The position numbers were made by a program, and so were the translations under genes. A DNA stretch of 5,869 bases from Deltaproteobacteria bacterium (GTDB lineage: Bacteria; Desulfobacterota; Syntrophorhabdia; Syntrophorhabdales; Syntrophorhabdaceae), in the NCBI GenBank assembly GCA_003506795.1, contig DNYO01000023.1, positions 1 to 5,869 on the forward strand. The letters are read 5' to 3'. This document shows positions 1 through 5,869 of this stretch, one piece after another. The notes under the pieces are model-generated. The model had not been told where the DNA came from and did not search any database. It was given only the letters and a program-made list of their open reading frames with translations. Each line of letters starts with the position of its first letter. Position 1 is the first letter of the stretch.

Positions 1-1893
1 GGACCTGATGTTCTTGAGGAGATCGAGGCTGAGTCTCTTTACATGACCTTTCTTCGTGACGAAGAAGAGGAAACGGTCTTCCGAATATTCCTTGACGTGT
101 GCGACCGCCGTTATGTGCTCGTTCTTTTCGAGATTGATGAGATGGACGACAGGCTTGCCCTTTGACGTAAGGGAGGCCTCCGGTATCGTATGGACCCTTA
201 CGGCGTGGACCTTGCCCGTGTTCGTGAAGAAGAGAATATTAGAGTGCGTGGATGCTATGTAGAGGTGGTCTACGAAATCCTCCTCGCGCACCACGATGCC
301 CGTCCTTCCTTTCCCGCCGCGCATCTGGTTGTGGTACTGGTCGAGGGAGGTTCTCTTGATGTATCCCTTATTGGTGATCGTCACGACAACTTCTTCCTCC
401 TTGATCATGTCCTCAAGGGTTATCTCGGGGAAGTAATCAACGATCTCCGTAAGGCGTTTGTCACCGTACTTGTCACGAACCTCTGTGAGTTCCTGCTTCA
501 CAATGTCCATCAACAGAGATTCGTTGGCCAGCACCAATCTCAAACGGTCGATTTCATCGGATGTGTTCTTGTAGTCGTCAAGAATCTTCGTGCGCTCCAG
601 CGAAGTCAATCGCTGAAGGCGCATCTCGAGAATATTTGTGGCCTGCTTCTCGGAAAAGGAGAAACGTGCCATAAGGGCCTCCCGCGCATCGGCCGTACTG
701 GCCGATGCCTTAATCATGGCGATAACTTCATCGATATGATCAAGGGCCGTTTTGAGGCCTTCCAGAAGATGGAGCCGGTCGAGTGCCTTGTTCAGCTCGA
801 AGGTGGACCTCTTCGTGACGATTTCCTTCCGGAACTCGACGAACTCGTGAAGCATCTCTTTCAGGTTGAGCATTTTTGGTTCGTTGTTGACTATGGTCAG
901 GAAAATGATACCGAATGTTGTCTGGAGCTGGGTGTGTTTATAAAGCTTGTTCAGTATGGGGATCGCTATCTCGCCCTTCTTGAGGTCGATGACGATGCGC
1001 ATTCCCTCCCTGCTTGATTCGTCCTTGATGTTCGATATGCCTTCAATCTTCTTTGTGTTGATCAGTTCGACGATGTTCTCGATGAGGCGCGCCTTGTTCA
1101 CCTGGTATGGTATTTCGGTAACGACGATTGCCTCCCGGCCGTCTTTCTTTCTCGTCTCAATGTCTGCCCGGGCACGAAGGACGATATGCCCCCTGCCGCC
1201 CTGGTAGGCTTCAATTATTCCCTGCCTGCCGTAGATGATGCCCTGGGTTGGAAAGTCCGGCCCGGGTATGATCTCCATGAGTTTTTCCAGGGGAATGTCG
1301 CTATTTTCGATGAACGCGATGAGCGCGTTGATGACCTCTGTCGTGTTGTGGGGAGGTATGTTCGTGGCCATCCCAACGGCTATTCCCGATGAACCGTTGA
1401 CCAGGAGATTGGGTATCCTTGACGGAAGGACAAGGGGTTCCACGAGGGAATCGTCGTAATTGGGCCTGAAAAGGACGGTCTGTTTTTCGATGTCCTTGAG
1501 AATCTCTTCGGCAATGCGGGACAGCCGTATCTCCGTGTAACGCATGGCAGCCGGGGCGTCGCCGTCGACGGAGCCGAAGTTTCCCTGGCCGTCCACAAGG
1601 GGATAGCGTAGCGAGAATTCCTGCACCATCCTTGTGATGGCGTCATATACGGCCTGGTCGCCATGGGGATGGAACTTACCTATGACGTCACCGACGACCC
1701 TGGCGGACTTCTTGTAAGGCTTGTCGTGCGTATTGTTCAACTCGTACATTGCGTACAGGATTCTTCGATGAACGGGCTTCAGTCCGTCCCTGATATCGGG
1801 CAACGCGCGGCCGATAATGGTGCTCATCGCATAGTCGAGATAAGAGCGCTTCATCTCCTCTTCTATCGGGACGTTGACAACAGATGACTGCAT
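1..1893 (-). CDS. gyrA: DNA gyrase subunit A (3' end cut by window edge)
   Basis: GyrA is the breakage-reunion subunit of DNA gyrase, the type IIA topoisomerase that supercoils DNA with GyrB. The 631 visible codons are open to the window edge and lack the last part of the C-terminal beta-pinwheel (family length about 800-850 residues). Visible landmarks are the N-terminal LDYAMSTIIGRALPDIRDGL block (residues 19-38), the quinolone-region motif GKFHPHGDQAVYD (72-84), the catalytic tyrosine Y119 in AAMRYTE, the tower and coiled-coil region up to about 470, and the GyrA box QMRGGKG (523-529). That box marks a DNA-wrapping gyrase rather than ParC. The ATG at 1893 is well supported: GGAGG lies 7 nt upstream (1901-1905) and the protein starts at the usual family position. 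Gln80 replaces the usual Ser/Thr/Ala at the E. coli Ser83 position; the acidic partner Asp84 is kept. gyrB is not adjacent. Confidence 0.98.
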   Translation of the reverse strand, partial: MQSSVVNVPIEEEMKRSYLDYAMSTIIGRALPDIRDGLKPVHRRILYAMYELNNTHDKPYKKSARVVGDVIGKFHPHGDQAVYDAITRMVQEFSLRYPLVDGQGNFGSVDGDAPAAMRYTEIRLSRIAEEILKDIEKQTVLFRPNYDDSLVEPLVLPSRIPNLLVNGSSGIAVGMATNIPPHNTTEVINALIAFIENSDIPLEKLMEIIPGPDFPTQGIIYGRQGIIEAYQGGRGHIVLRARADIETRKKDGREAIVVTEIPYQVNKARLIENIVELINTKKIEGISNIKDESSREGMRIVIDLKKGEIAIPILNKLYKHTQLQTTFGIIFLTIVNNEPKMLNLKEMLHEFVEFRKEIVTKRSTFELNKALDRLHLLEGLKTALDHIDEVIAMIKASASTADAREALMARFSFSEKQATNILEMRLQRLTSLERTKILDDYKNTSDEIDRLRLVLANESLLMDIVKQELTEVRDKYGDKRLTEIVDYFPEITLEDMIKEEEVVVTITNKGYIKRTSLDQYHNQMRGGKGRTGIVVREEDFVDHLYIASTHSNILFFTNTGKVHAVRVHTIPEASLTSKGKPVVHLINLEKNEHITAVAHVKEYSEDRFLFFVTKKGHVKRLSLDLLKNIRS

Positions 1894-1930
1894 GAATATT
1901 CCTCCAGGATGATTCTGTAATTTTTTCTTT

Positions 1931-1959
1931 ACTCTACCATATTCTGGAAGGGCTGTAAA
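1931..1959 (-). promoter_or_regulatory. Probable sigma70-type promoter of gyrA
   Basis: Read on the minus strand, TTTACA (1954-1959, 5 of 6 matches to the -35 consensus) is followed by a 17-bp spacer and TAGAGT (1931-1936, 4 of 6 matches to the -10 consensus). The spacer ends in TGG, giving an extended -10. Transcription would begin near 1924-1925, leaving a leader of about 30 nt with the GGAGG site before the gyrA ATG. The assignment rests on sequence match and position only. Confidence 0.55.
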
Positions 1960-2094
1960 TGCGGCGAAGGAGTTAAATTGACAGACGGACAGGAGATGCC
2001 TGATCCTGAAAATGCAGTGATTTCCAGACTGGCTGCAGGGCGATTCCTGTAAGGTGCAAGCTTTTAATATCTCATGTGTATTTTCAAGAACCAG

Positions 2095-2123
2095 TTGACA
2101 ATCATCGGTGCATCGTGGAAAAT
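2095..2123 (+). promoter_or_regulatory. Possible promoter for the lipoprotein gene
   Basis: A perfect -35 hexamer TTGACA (2095-2100) is followed after 17 bp by GAAAAT (2118-2123, 4 of 6 matches to the -10 consensus). Initiation would fall at about 2130, right at the ATG at 2131, so the mRNA would be nearly or fully leaderless. This fits the absence of a good Shine-Dalgarno site there, but the match could be chance. A second TTGACA (1978-1983) has no -10 partner at a normal distance. Confidence 0.3.
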
Positions 2124-2130
2124 AGTGACA

Positions 2131-2463
2131 ATGAAATACCTGCCTGCAATAGCCGTCATTATCTCACTGGCGTTTTTCCTTCCTTCCTGCGGCAAGGAGG
2201 CAAAGAGCCTCAAGGAGGAGCTCAGGGTCATAAAGGAAGAGAATAGTTTCTTGAAGGCTGAGAATATCGCCCTCAAGAAAGAAGTTGAGGAGCTTTATAA
2301 GAAGCTGGAAGAAAGGGAGAAGGCCAAGGCGGTACCGGAGGCATCGGCAAAACCCGACGGTCTGAAAAAGGAAGCCAGGCCCTCCGCACCGGACAAGCCT
2401 TCCGACAAACCTGCAAAACCGGACGTGGAAAAAAGAAAACCGGAAGCCGATAAACCGAGATAG
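2131..2463 (+). CDS. Small coiled-coil lipoprotein with a Lys/Pro-rich tail, function unknown
   Basis: This 110-residue protein is not a family I recognise by name. Residues 1-19 form a lipoprotein signal peptide: Lys2, then a hydrophobic core (IAVIISLAFFL), then the lipobox LPSC with Cys20 as the predicted lipidated residue. Residue 21 is Gly, not Asp, so by the E. coli Lol rule it would go to the outer membrane, anchored on the periplasmic face. Residues about 24-65 are Glu/Lys-rich with regularly spaced Leu, Ile and Val, as in a parallel coiled coil or leucine zipper. Residues about 66-110 are Ala/Lys/Pro/Asp-rich and probably disordered. The frame is open from an ATG at 2074, but the ATG at 2131 places the signal peptide correctly. 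No strong ribosome site precedes either start. It lies 70 nt upstream of truA on the same strand. A periplasmic spacer or envelope-tethering role, as for Lpp, is only a guess. Confidence 0.75.
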   Translation: MKYLPAIAVIISLAFFLPSCGKEAKSLKEELRVIKEENSFLKAENIALKKEVEELYKKLEEREKAKAVPEASAKPDGLKKEARPSAPDKPSDKPAKPDVEKRKPEADKPR

Positions 2464-2533
2464 GACCCGGGTTCTTTCAGGTGTTGTGACCCGCGCCGTT
2501 ACAGGATTCTCCACAAAAACAGCCATGGAACGT

Positions 2534-3301
2534 ATGAGGAATATATCCCTTGTAGTGGAATACGAGGGGACGAACTACCACGGCTGGCAATGCCAGCCGA
2601 ATGGAATTACGGTTGAAGAGACCTTAAGGGCCGCCCTTGAAAAGATCCTCGATCACCCTGTTAAGATGTACAGCGCCGGAAGAACTGACGCGGGCGTCCA
2701 TGCCTTTGGCCAGGTTGTCAATTTCTACACTGAAAAAGGGATCGATCTGACAGGTATAGAGCGCGGATTGAACAGCATGCTGCCTTATGATATCAGGGTC
2801 AGGTCCGCCATGGAAAGGGAATCGTCCTTTCATGCCCGCTATTCCGCCAGAAGCAAGACGTATATATATACCATCCATAACGCTCCCCGGCATTCCCCGT
2901 TTTCTGTTCGCTACTCCTGGCACGTACCCTGCGTTCTGGATAGTTCCCTGATGAACGGAGGAATCAGAATGATCGTGGGCAGGCACGATTTCGCATCCTT
3001 CAAAAAGAAGAACGAGCCCTATCGAAGCTGCGAAAGGGAGGTGCTGAAGGCGCGGGTCATCAGGAGAGGCGCTTACATTTATGTTGTCATCGAGGCAACG
3101 GGTTTTCTGAGATATATGGTGCGCAATATCGTGGGGACGCTCGTGCTTCTGGGCCGGGGAAAGCTGACCTCGGATGATTTTGAAAGAATCCTCAATGCAC
3201 GGGACCGCGACGAGGCCGGTCCGACCGCTCCACCGCAAGGACTCTTTCTCAGAAGGATTAAGTACCACAGGACGGTTTCGGGTTCAGAAAATGAAGGGTG
3301 A
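2534..3301 (+). CDS. truA: tRNA pseudouridine(38-40) synthase TruA
   Basis: TruA isomerises uridines 38, 39 and 40 in the tRNA anticodon arm to pseudouridine, in the cytoplasm and without a cofactor. From the ATG at 2534 the protein has 255 residues, normal for the family. Diagnostic blocks are VEYEGTNYHGWQ (residues 8-19, with Glu11 where Asp is more usual), SAGRTDAGVHAFGQ with the catalytic Asp52, the FLRYMVRNIVGTL segment, and the C-terminal AGPTAPPQGLFLRRIKY. The frame is also open from a GTG at 2486 and an ATG at 2525. I prefer 2534 because MRNISLVVEY aligns with the usual TruA N-terminus and a weak GGA lies just upstream; no start has a strong ribosome site, so the start is less certain than the identity. 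The stop overlaps or nearly touches the start of the downstream methyltransferase gene, implying an operon. Confidence 0.96.
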   Translation: MRNISLVVEYEGTNYHGWQCQPNGITVEETLRAALEKILDHPVKMYSAGRTDAGVHAFGQVVNFYTEKGIDLTGIERGLNSMLPYDIRVRSAMERESSFHARYSARSKTYIYTIHNAPRHSPFSVRYSWHVPCVLDSSLMNGGIRMIVGRHDFASFKKKNEPYRSCEREVLKARVIRRGAYIYVVIEATGFLRYMVRNIVGTLVLLGRGKLTSDDFERILNARDRDEAGPTAPPQGLFLRRIKYHRTVSGSENEG

Positions 3302-3308
3302 ATCGGCT

Positions 3309-4439
3309 ATGGGTGAGTACAGGATTGTCGCTACGGCGGCTTTTGGTCTCGAGTCCGTTGTTGTACGGGAGTTGAAGGGGCTTGGATTTGAAGGCGTATC
3401 CTCGGAGAACGGGCGTTTGTCTTTTTCGGGAAACGTAAGGGATGTAGCTAAAGCCAATATATGGCTCAGGACTGCAGACAGGGTACTTATCGAGATTGCC
3501 CGTTTTGCCTGCTCCGATTTTGAAGAGCTGTTTCAGGGTGTTCTCAAGGTCCCCTGGGAAAATATGATACCTTTTGAGGGAGTTGTGCACGTGACCGGCC
3601 GGTCCGTGAAGTCGAAACTTTCAAGTGTTCCGGCCTGTCAATCGGTTGTGAAAAAAGCAGTGATCGAGGCAATGAAAAGGAGATATCGTTCCGAGGCCTT
3701 TCCCGAAACGGGACCGCGTTTCGGAATAGAGGTATCGCTCCACAAAGATGTGGCGACGATCGATCTGAATACCAGCGGCCCGGGGCTTCACAAGAGGGGG
3801 TATCGGACCGGTACCGGGGAAGCCGCACTGAAAGAAACGCTGGCCGCCGGGCTCGTCTACCTCAGTCGCTGGAGACCGGGTACGGCGCTCGTCGATCCCT
3901 TTTGCGGATCCGGAACGATCGTCATCGAGGCGGCGATGATCGGGAAAAACATCGCTCCGGGCGTTACCCGGGGTTTCGCATCCGAAAAATGGCCATTCAT
4001 GCCTGCCGATGTCTGGGAGGATGCCAGACGTGAGGCCAGGAGTCTGGCGAACAAGGAGCAATTACACATTGGAGCATCCGATGTCGACGATTCCGTATTG
4101 CTCAAAGCCCGTCAAAACGCACGGCATGCGGGCGTGGTATCCTCGATCGATTTCAGCAGACGGGATTTCAGGGAATTTCCCTTCGATACAACGGGGGGTG
4201 TCGTCATCTGCAACCCGCCCTATGGAGAACGGTCGGGAGACAGGAAAACGGCAGGGGAACTCATCAAGGACATGGGCAGGATTTTCGGGCAGCTATCGAA
4301 TTGGTCCTTCTTTATCCTTACAGGATTTGAAGAATACGAGCGATTTTACGGAAAACGGGCAGACCGAAACCGGAAGCTCTATAACGGCCCGATAAAGTGC
4401 TATCTATATGAATACTTCGGTCACCCTCTCAGCAGATAA
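3309..4439 (+). CDS. THUMP-domain class I SAM-dependent RNA methyltransferase (RlmL/YpsC/TrmN family)
   Basis: This enzyme is predicted to transfer methyl from S-adenosylmethionine to N2 of a guanosine in rRNA or tRNA. The 376 residues match the usual length of free-standing members. The N-terminal half (about 1-155) is the ferredoxin-like and THUMP RNA-binding part. The linker motif LHKRGYR (160-166) typifies this group. The Rossmann methyltransferase domain follows, with motif I DPFCGSGT (196-203) binding SAM and catalytic motif IV NPPYGER (302-308). It lacks the extra RlmK domain fused in E. coli RlmKL. Relatives methylate 23S rRNA G2445 (E. coli RlmL) or tRNA G6 (Thermus TrmN), so the target cannot be named from sequence. 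I chose the ATG at 3309 because MGEYRIVATAAFGLE begins as homologues do and AAGGG (3294-3298) lies 10 nt upstream; an in-frame ATG at 3291 would overlap truA by 11 nt. It is probably translated from the truA message. Confidence 0.92.
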   Translation: MGEYRIVATAAFGLESVVVRELKGLGFEGVSSENGRLSFSGNVRDVAKANIWLRTADRVLIEIARFACSDFEELFQGVLKVPWENMIPFEGVVHVTGRSVKSKLSSVPACQSVVKKAVIEAMKRRYRSEAFPETGPRFGIEVSLHKDVATIDLNTSGPGLHKRGYRTGTGEAALKETLAAGLVYLSRWRPGTALVDPFCGSGTIVIEAAMIGKNIAPGVTRGFASEKWPFMPADVWEDARREARSLANKEQLHIGASDVDDSVLLKARQNARHAGVVSSIDFSRRDFREFPFDTTGGVVICNPPYGERSGDRKTAGELIKDMGRIFGQLSNWSFFILTGFEEYERFYGKRADRNRKLYNGPIKCYLYEYFGHPLSR

Positions 4440-4481
4440 AGAGTGATATTCATCCCGCAGGAAGAACCCTGGCGTCTATCC

Positions 4482-4509
4482 CATCACCTATTACCTATTA
4501 CCCATCACC
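4482..4509 (+). repeat. Four-copy 7-bp tandem repeat between convergent genes
   Basis: The units are CATCACC (4482-4488), TATTACC (4489-4495), TATTACC (4496-4502) and CATCACC (4503-4509), consensus YATYACC, i.e. GGTRATR on the other strand. A degenerate fifth unit, TCTATCC, precedes them (4475-4481). They fill much of the 76-bp gap between the methyltransferase stop and the mscL stop. No GC-rich hairpin with a T-run is visible in that gap, so no intrinsic terminator is called for either gene. Confidence 0.75.
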
Positions 4510-4515
4510 TGGTTC

Positions 4516-4959
4516 TCACTTTATCTCCGCCGTGCAGTGGGCGCATTTCGTTGCCTTCACGGGTATGGCCGACAGGCAGTAGGGGCATTCCCTGGTGTCG
4601 GGCTCGGCTGGAAGAGGTTCCTTCCTCAGTCTGTTGACGTTCTTGACCAGGATAAACACACAAAAGGCGACTACGAGAAAGCTGATGATGGTGTTGATAA
4701 AGACGCCGTAGTTTATCGTGACCGCGCCGGCAGCTTTGGCGAGCGCCAGTGTCTCGTATGGGCCGGGGACCTTGCCGTCTTTCAGGACGGCGAACAAGTT
4801 GGTAAAATCGATATTTCCCAGGAGAAGCCCTATCGGCGGCATGATGACGTCGTCAACAAGGGATTTGACTATTGTTACGAATGCAGCGCCGATAATGATA
4901 CCAACGGCCATATCAACGACATTGCCGCGCATTATAAATTCTTTAAATTCCTTTCCCAT
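4516..4959 (-). CDS. mscL: Large-conductance mechanosensitive channel MscL with C-terminal zinc ribbon
   Basis: MscL is a homopentameric inner-membrane channel that opens under membrane tension and releases solutes during hypo-osmotic shock. The protein has 147 residues. The N-terminal amphipathic helix and first membrane segment carry the signature FIMRGNVVDMAVGIIIGAAF (8-27), then VDDVIMPPIG; TM1 is about 15-45. A periplasmic loop with FTNLFAVLKDG follows, and TM2 is about 84-106, ending in KNVNRLRKE. Instead of only the usual charged C-terminal helix bundle, the tail has two CxxC pairs (C125, C128, C139, C142) in CPYC-10 residues-CAHC spacing, a cytoplasmic zinc-ribbon-like knuckle. The ATG at 4959 is supported by GGAGG at 4965-4969, 5 nt upstream, inside a longer AAGGAGGT match. 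The gene is a single unit: convergent with the methyltransferase and divergent from the dehydrogenase. Confidence 0.97.
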   Translation of the reverse strand: MGKEFKEFIMRGNVVDMAVGIIIGAAFVTIVKSLVDDVIMPPIGLLLGNIDFTNLFAVLKDGKVPGPYETLALAKAAGAVTINYGVFINTIISFLVVAFCVFILVKNVNRLRKEPLPAEPDTRECPYCLSAIPVKATKCAHCTAEIK

Positions 4960-4997
4960 AGATACCTCCTTGAAGCTAAGTTTTGGTTATTAAGGAC

Positions 4998-5003
4998 ATT
5001 GTA
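4998..5003 (-). promoter_or_regulatory. Possible -10 element for mscL
   Basis: TACAAT on the minus strand matches 5 of 6 bases of the -10 consensus and lies about 30 nt upstream of the mscL ribosome site. No good -35 hexamer lies 16-18 bp further upstream, so this could be a weak or activator-dependent promoter, or chance in an AT-rich gap. The same gap must also hold the promoter of the divergent dehydrogenase; I see no convincing plus-strand promoter in it. Confidence 0.3.
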
Positions 5004-5093
5004 CTCCATTACGGGAAAATAAGTGCTGAATAATTACTTGGAGACAGTGGAAACGCTATGGTAGAAGGGAGATAGCAGGAGGAGGTGTTCATA

Positions 5094-5869
5094 ATGAAAA
5101 AGATCGGGTTCATCGGATTGGGTTACCTGGGAAAGACAATCGCGGGACGGCTCATCTCTCAGGGAGAAGAGCTTGTCATCTGGAACAGGACCATTGAAAA
5201 GGGAAGGGGTATGCCGGCGGAACTGGTGGACTGTCCGAAACAGGTGGCGCAACGGTCGGATGTCATCTTTCTAAACCTCTTCGACAGCGCTGCCGTCAGG
5301 GCGGTGCTGACGGGCGGCGGAGGTCTTTTTGACGCTGACGTCGCGGGAAAGCTCGTCATCGATACCACGACGAACCATTTTTCCGATGTCCTTGGTTTCC
5401 ACGAACTCTGTTCGAAGAAAGGATGCCGGTACCTGGAAGCGCCTGTGCTCGGAAGCGTCATTCCTGCTTCGCAGGGCAACCTGGTGATACTTGTCAGTGG
5501 TGAAACAGCTGCCTACGAGAGAGCAAGACCGTACCTGGAGAAGATCGGCAAGACCATTTTCTACCTGAGGGAGCCGGCCCTCGCAAACAAGATGAAGCTC
5601 GTCAACAATCTGGTTCTCGGCACCTTTATGGCAGTTATAGCCGAAGCGACAGTCCTCGGTGAACGCTCAGGTGCCGCAAAGGAGACGGTCCTTGATATCC
5701 TGTCGGCCGGAGCCGGTAATTCGGGGGTCATGAACGCCAAGAAAGAGCGCATCCTCAATGAGGACTTCAGCACTCACTTTTCCGCCGCACTTATCTACAA
5801 AGACCTTCATTACATCCAGGACCTGGCGCGGACCCTTCGGATGCCTCTCTTCACAGGGGCCGTCACGAA
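5094..5869 (+). CDS. NADPH-type beta-hydroxyacid dehydrogenase, glyoxylate/succinic semialdehyde reductase-like (3' end cut by window edge)
   Basis: This belongs to the 3-hydroxyisobutyrate dehydrogenase superfamily; 258 codons are visible of an expected 285-300. The Rossmann motif is IGFIGLGYLG, with GxGxxG at residues 8-13. WNRT (30-33) at the end of the second strand is the pattern of NADPH-preferring members such as plant GLYR1. Compared from memory with Arabidopsis GLYR1, this protein aligns at a constant offset of 2 over the active site: Thr93 (T95), Lys168 (catalytic K170, in KMKLVNN), Phe229 (F231) and Asp237 (D239) are kept. Ser121 of the PVSG motif is replaced by Leu119 (EAPVLGS). 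The ATG at 5094 has an excellent site, GGAGGT at 5081-5086, 7 nt upstream. Reduction of glyoxylate, succinic semialdehyde or a similar small aldehyde is the family expectation; the actual substrate is uncertain given the Ser-to-Leu change. It is divergent from mscL with no functional link visible. Confidence 0.9.
   Translation, partial: MKKIGFIGLGYLGKTIAGRLISQGEELVIWNRTIEKGRGMPAELVDCPKQVAQRSDVIFLNLFDSAAVRAVLTGGGGLFDADVAGKLVIDTTTNHFSDVLGFHELCSKKGCRYLEAPVLGSVIPASQGNLVILVSGETAAYERARPYLEKIGKTIFYLREPALANKMKLVNNLVLGTFMAVIAEATVLGERSGAAKETVLDILSAGAGNSGVMNAKKERILNEDFSTHFSAALIYKDLHYIQDLARTLRMPLFTGAVT

Noticed and set aside
190..1017. A 275-codon plus-strand open frame opposite gyrA
   Set aside because: It is antisense to the conserved gyrA coding frame, has no ribosome site at its start and its translation resembles no known protein. 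Long antisense frames are a by-product of codon bias in a conserved gene.
2465..2472. ACCCGGGT palindrome just after the lipoprotein stop, considered as a terminator
   Set aside because: It is an 8-bp palindrome with no loop and no following T-run, so it does not form an intrinsic terminator; truA downstream on the same strand also argues for read-through.
2624..3268. A 214-codon minus-strand open frame inside truA
   Set aside because: It lies wholly antisense to truA, whose catalytic motifs are intact in the plus frame; there is no start context or recognisable domain.
3621..4061. A 146-codon minus-strand open frame inside the methyltransferase gene
   Set aside because: It is a shadow of the plus-strand gene containing DPFCGSGT and NPPY motifs; the antisense product has no recognisable features.
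4537..5022. A 161-codon plus-strand open frame over mscL
   Set aside because: It is antisense to mscL, which has a strong ribosome site and a full family signature; the plus-frame product looks random.
5038..5062. TTGGAG...TATGGT as a plus-strand promoter for the dehydrogenase
   Set aside because: The spacer is only 13 bp, too short for a sigma70 promoter, and the hexamers are mediocre.

Overview
The window is an ordinary housekeeping stretch of a bacterial chromosome. GC content is moderate (roughly 50%, estimated by eye). All recognisable genes are vertically inherited types, and I see no mobile element, CRISPR array, tRNA, rRNA or phage gene. Gene content, the outer-membrane-type lipoprotein and an MscL ending in a zinc ribbon fit a Gram-negative bacterium of the Desulfobacterota (former Deltaproteobacteria) or a neighbouring phylum. 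This is an inference from family resemblance, not a demonstrated assignment.

Layout. Positions 1-1893 (minus strand) hold most of gyrA, whose 3' end lies beyond the left edge. Its promoter (1931-1959) and Shine-Dalgarno site are readable. A divergent intergenic region (1894-2130) separates it from a plus-strand group: a small coiled-coil lipoprotein (2131-2463), truA (tRNA pseudouridine synthase, 2534-3301) and a THUMP-domain class I RNA methyltransferase of the RlmL/YpsC/TrmN type (3309-4439). The last two are 7 nt apart, or overlap if an upstream ATG is used, so they are almost certainly co-transcribed as an RNA-modification pair. A 76-bp convergent gap with four 7-bp tandem repeats (4482-4509) follows. 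Next comes mscL on the minus strand (4516-4959), then a divergent gap, then a plus-strand beta-hydroxyacid dehydrogenase of the glyoxylate/succinic semialdehyde reductase type (5094 to the right edge, incomplete).

The genes do not form one pathway. gyrA handles DNA topology, truA and the methyltransferase modify stable RNA, MscL is an osmotic safety valve, and the dehydrogenase probably reduces a small aldehyde or keto acid with NADPH.

I found no convincing new system. The observations most worth a second look are residue-level and small-scale. GyrA has Gln at the position of E. coli Ser83. The reductase has Leu in place of the conserved substrate-binding Ser, while the rest of its active site is intact. 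MscL carries a cytoplasmic four-Cys zinc ribbon. A heptameric tandem repeat sits between convergent genes.
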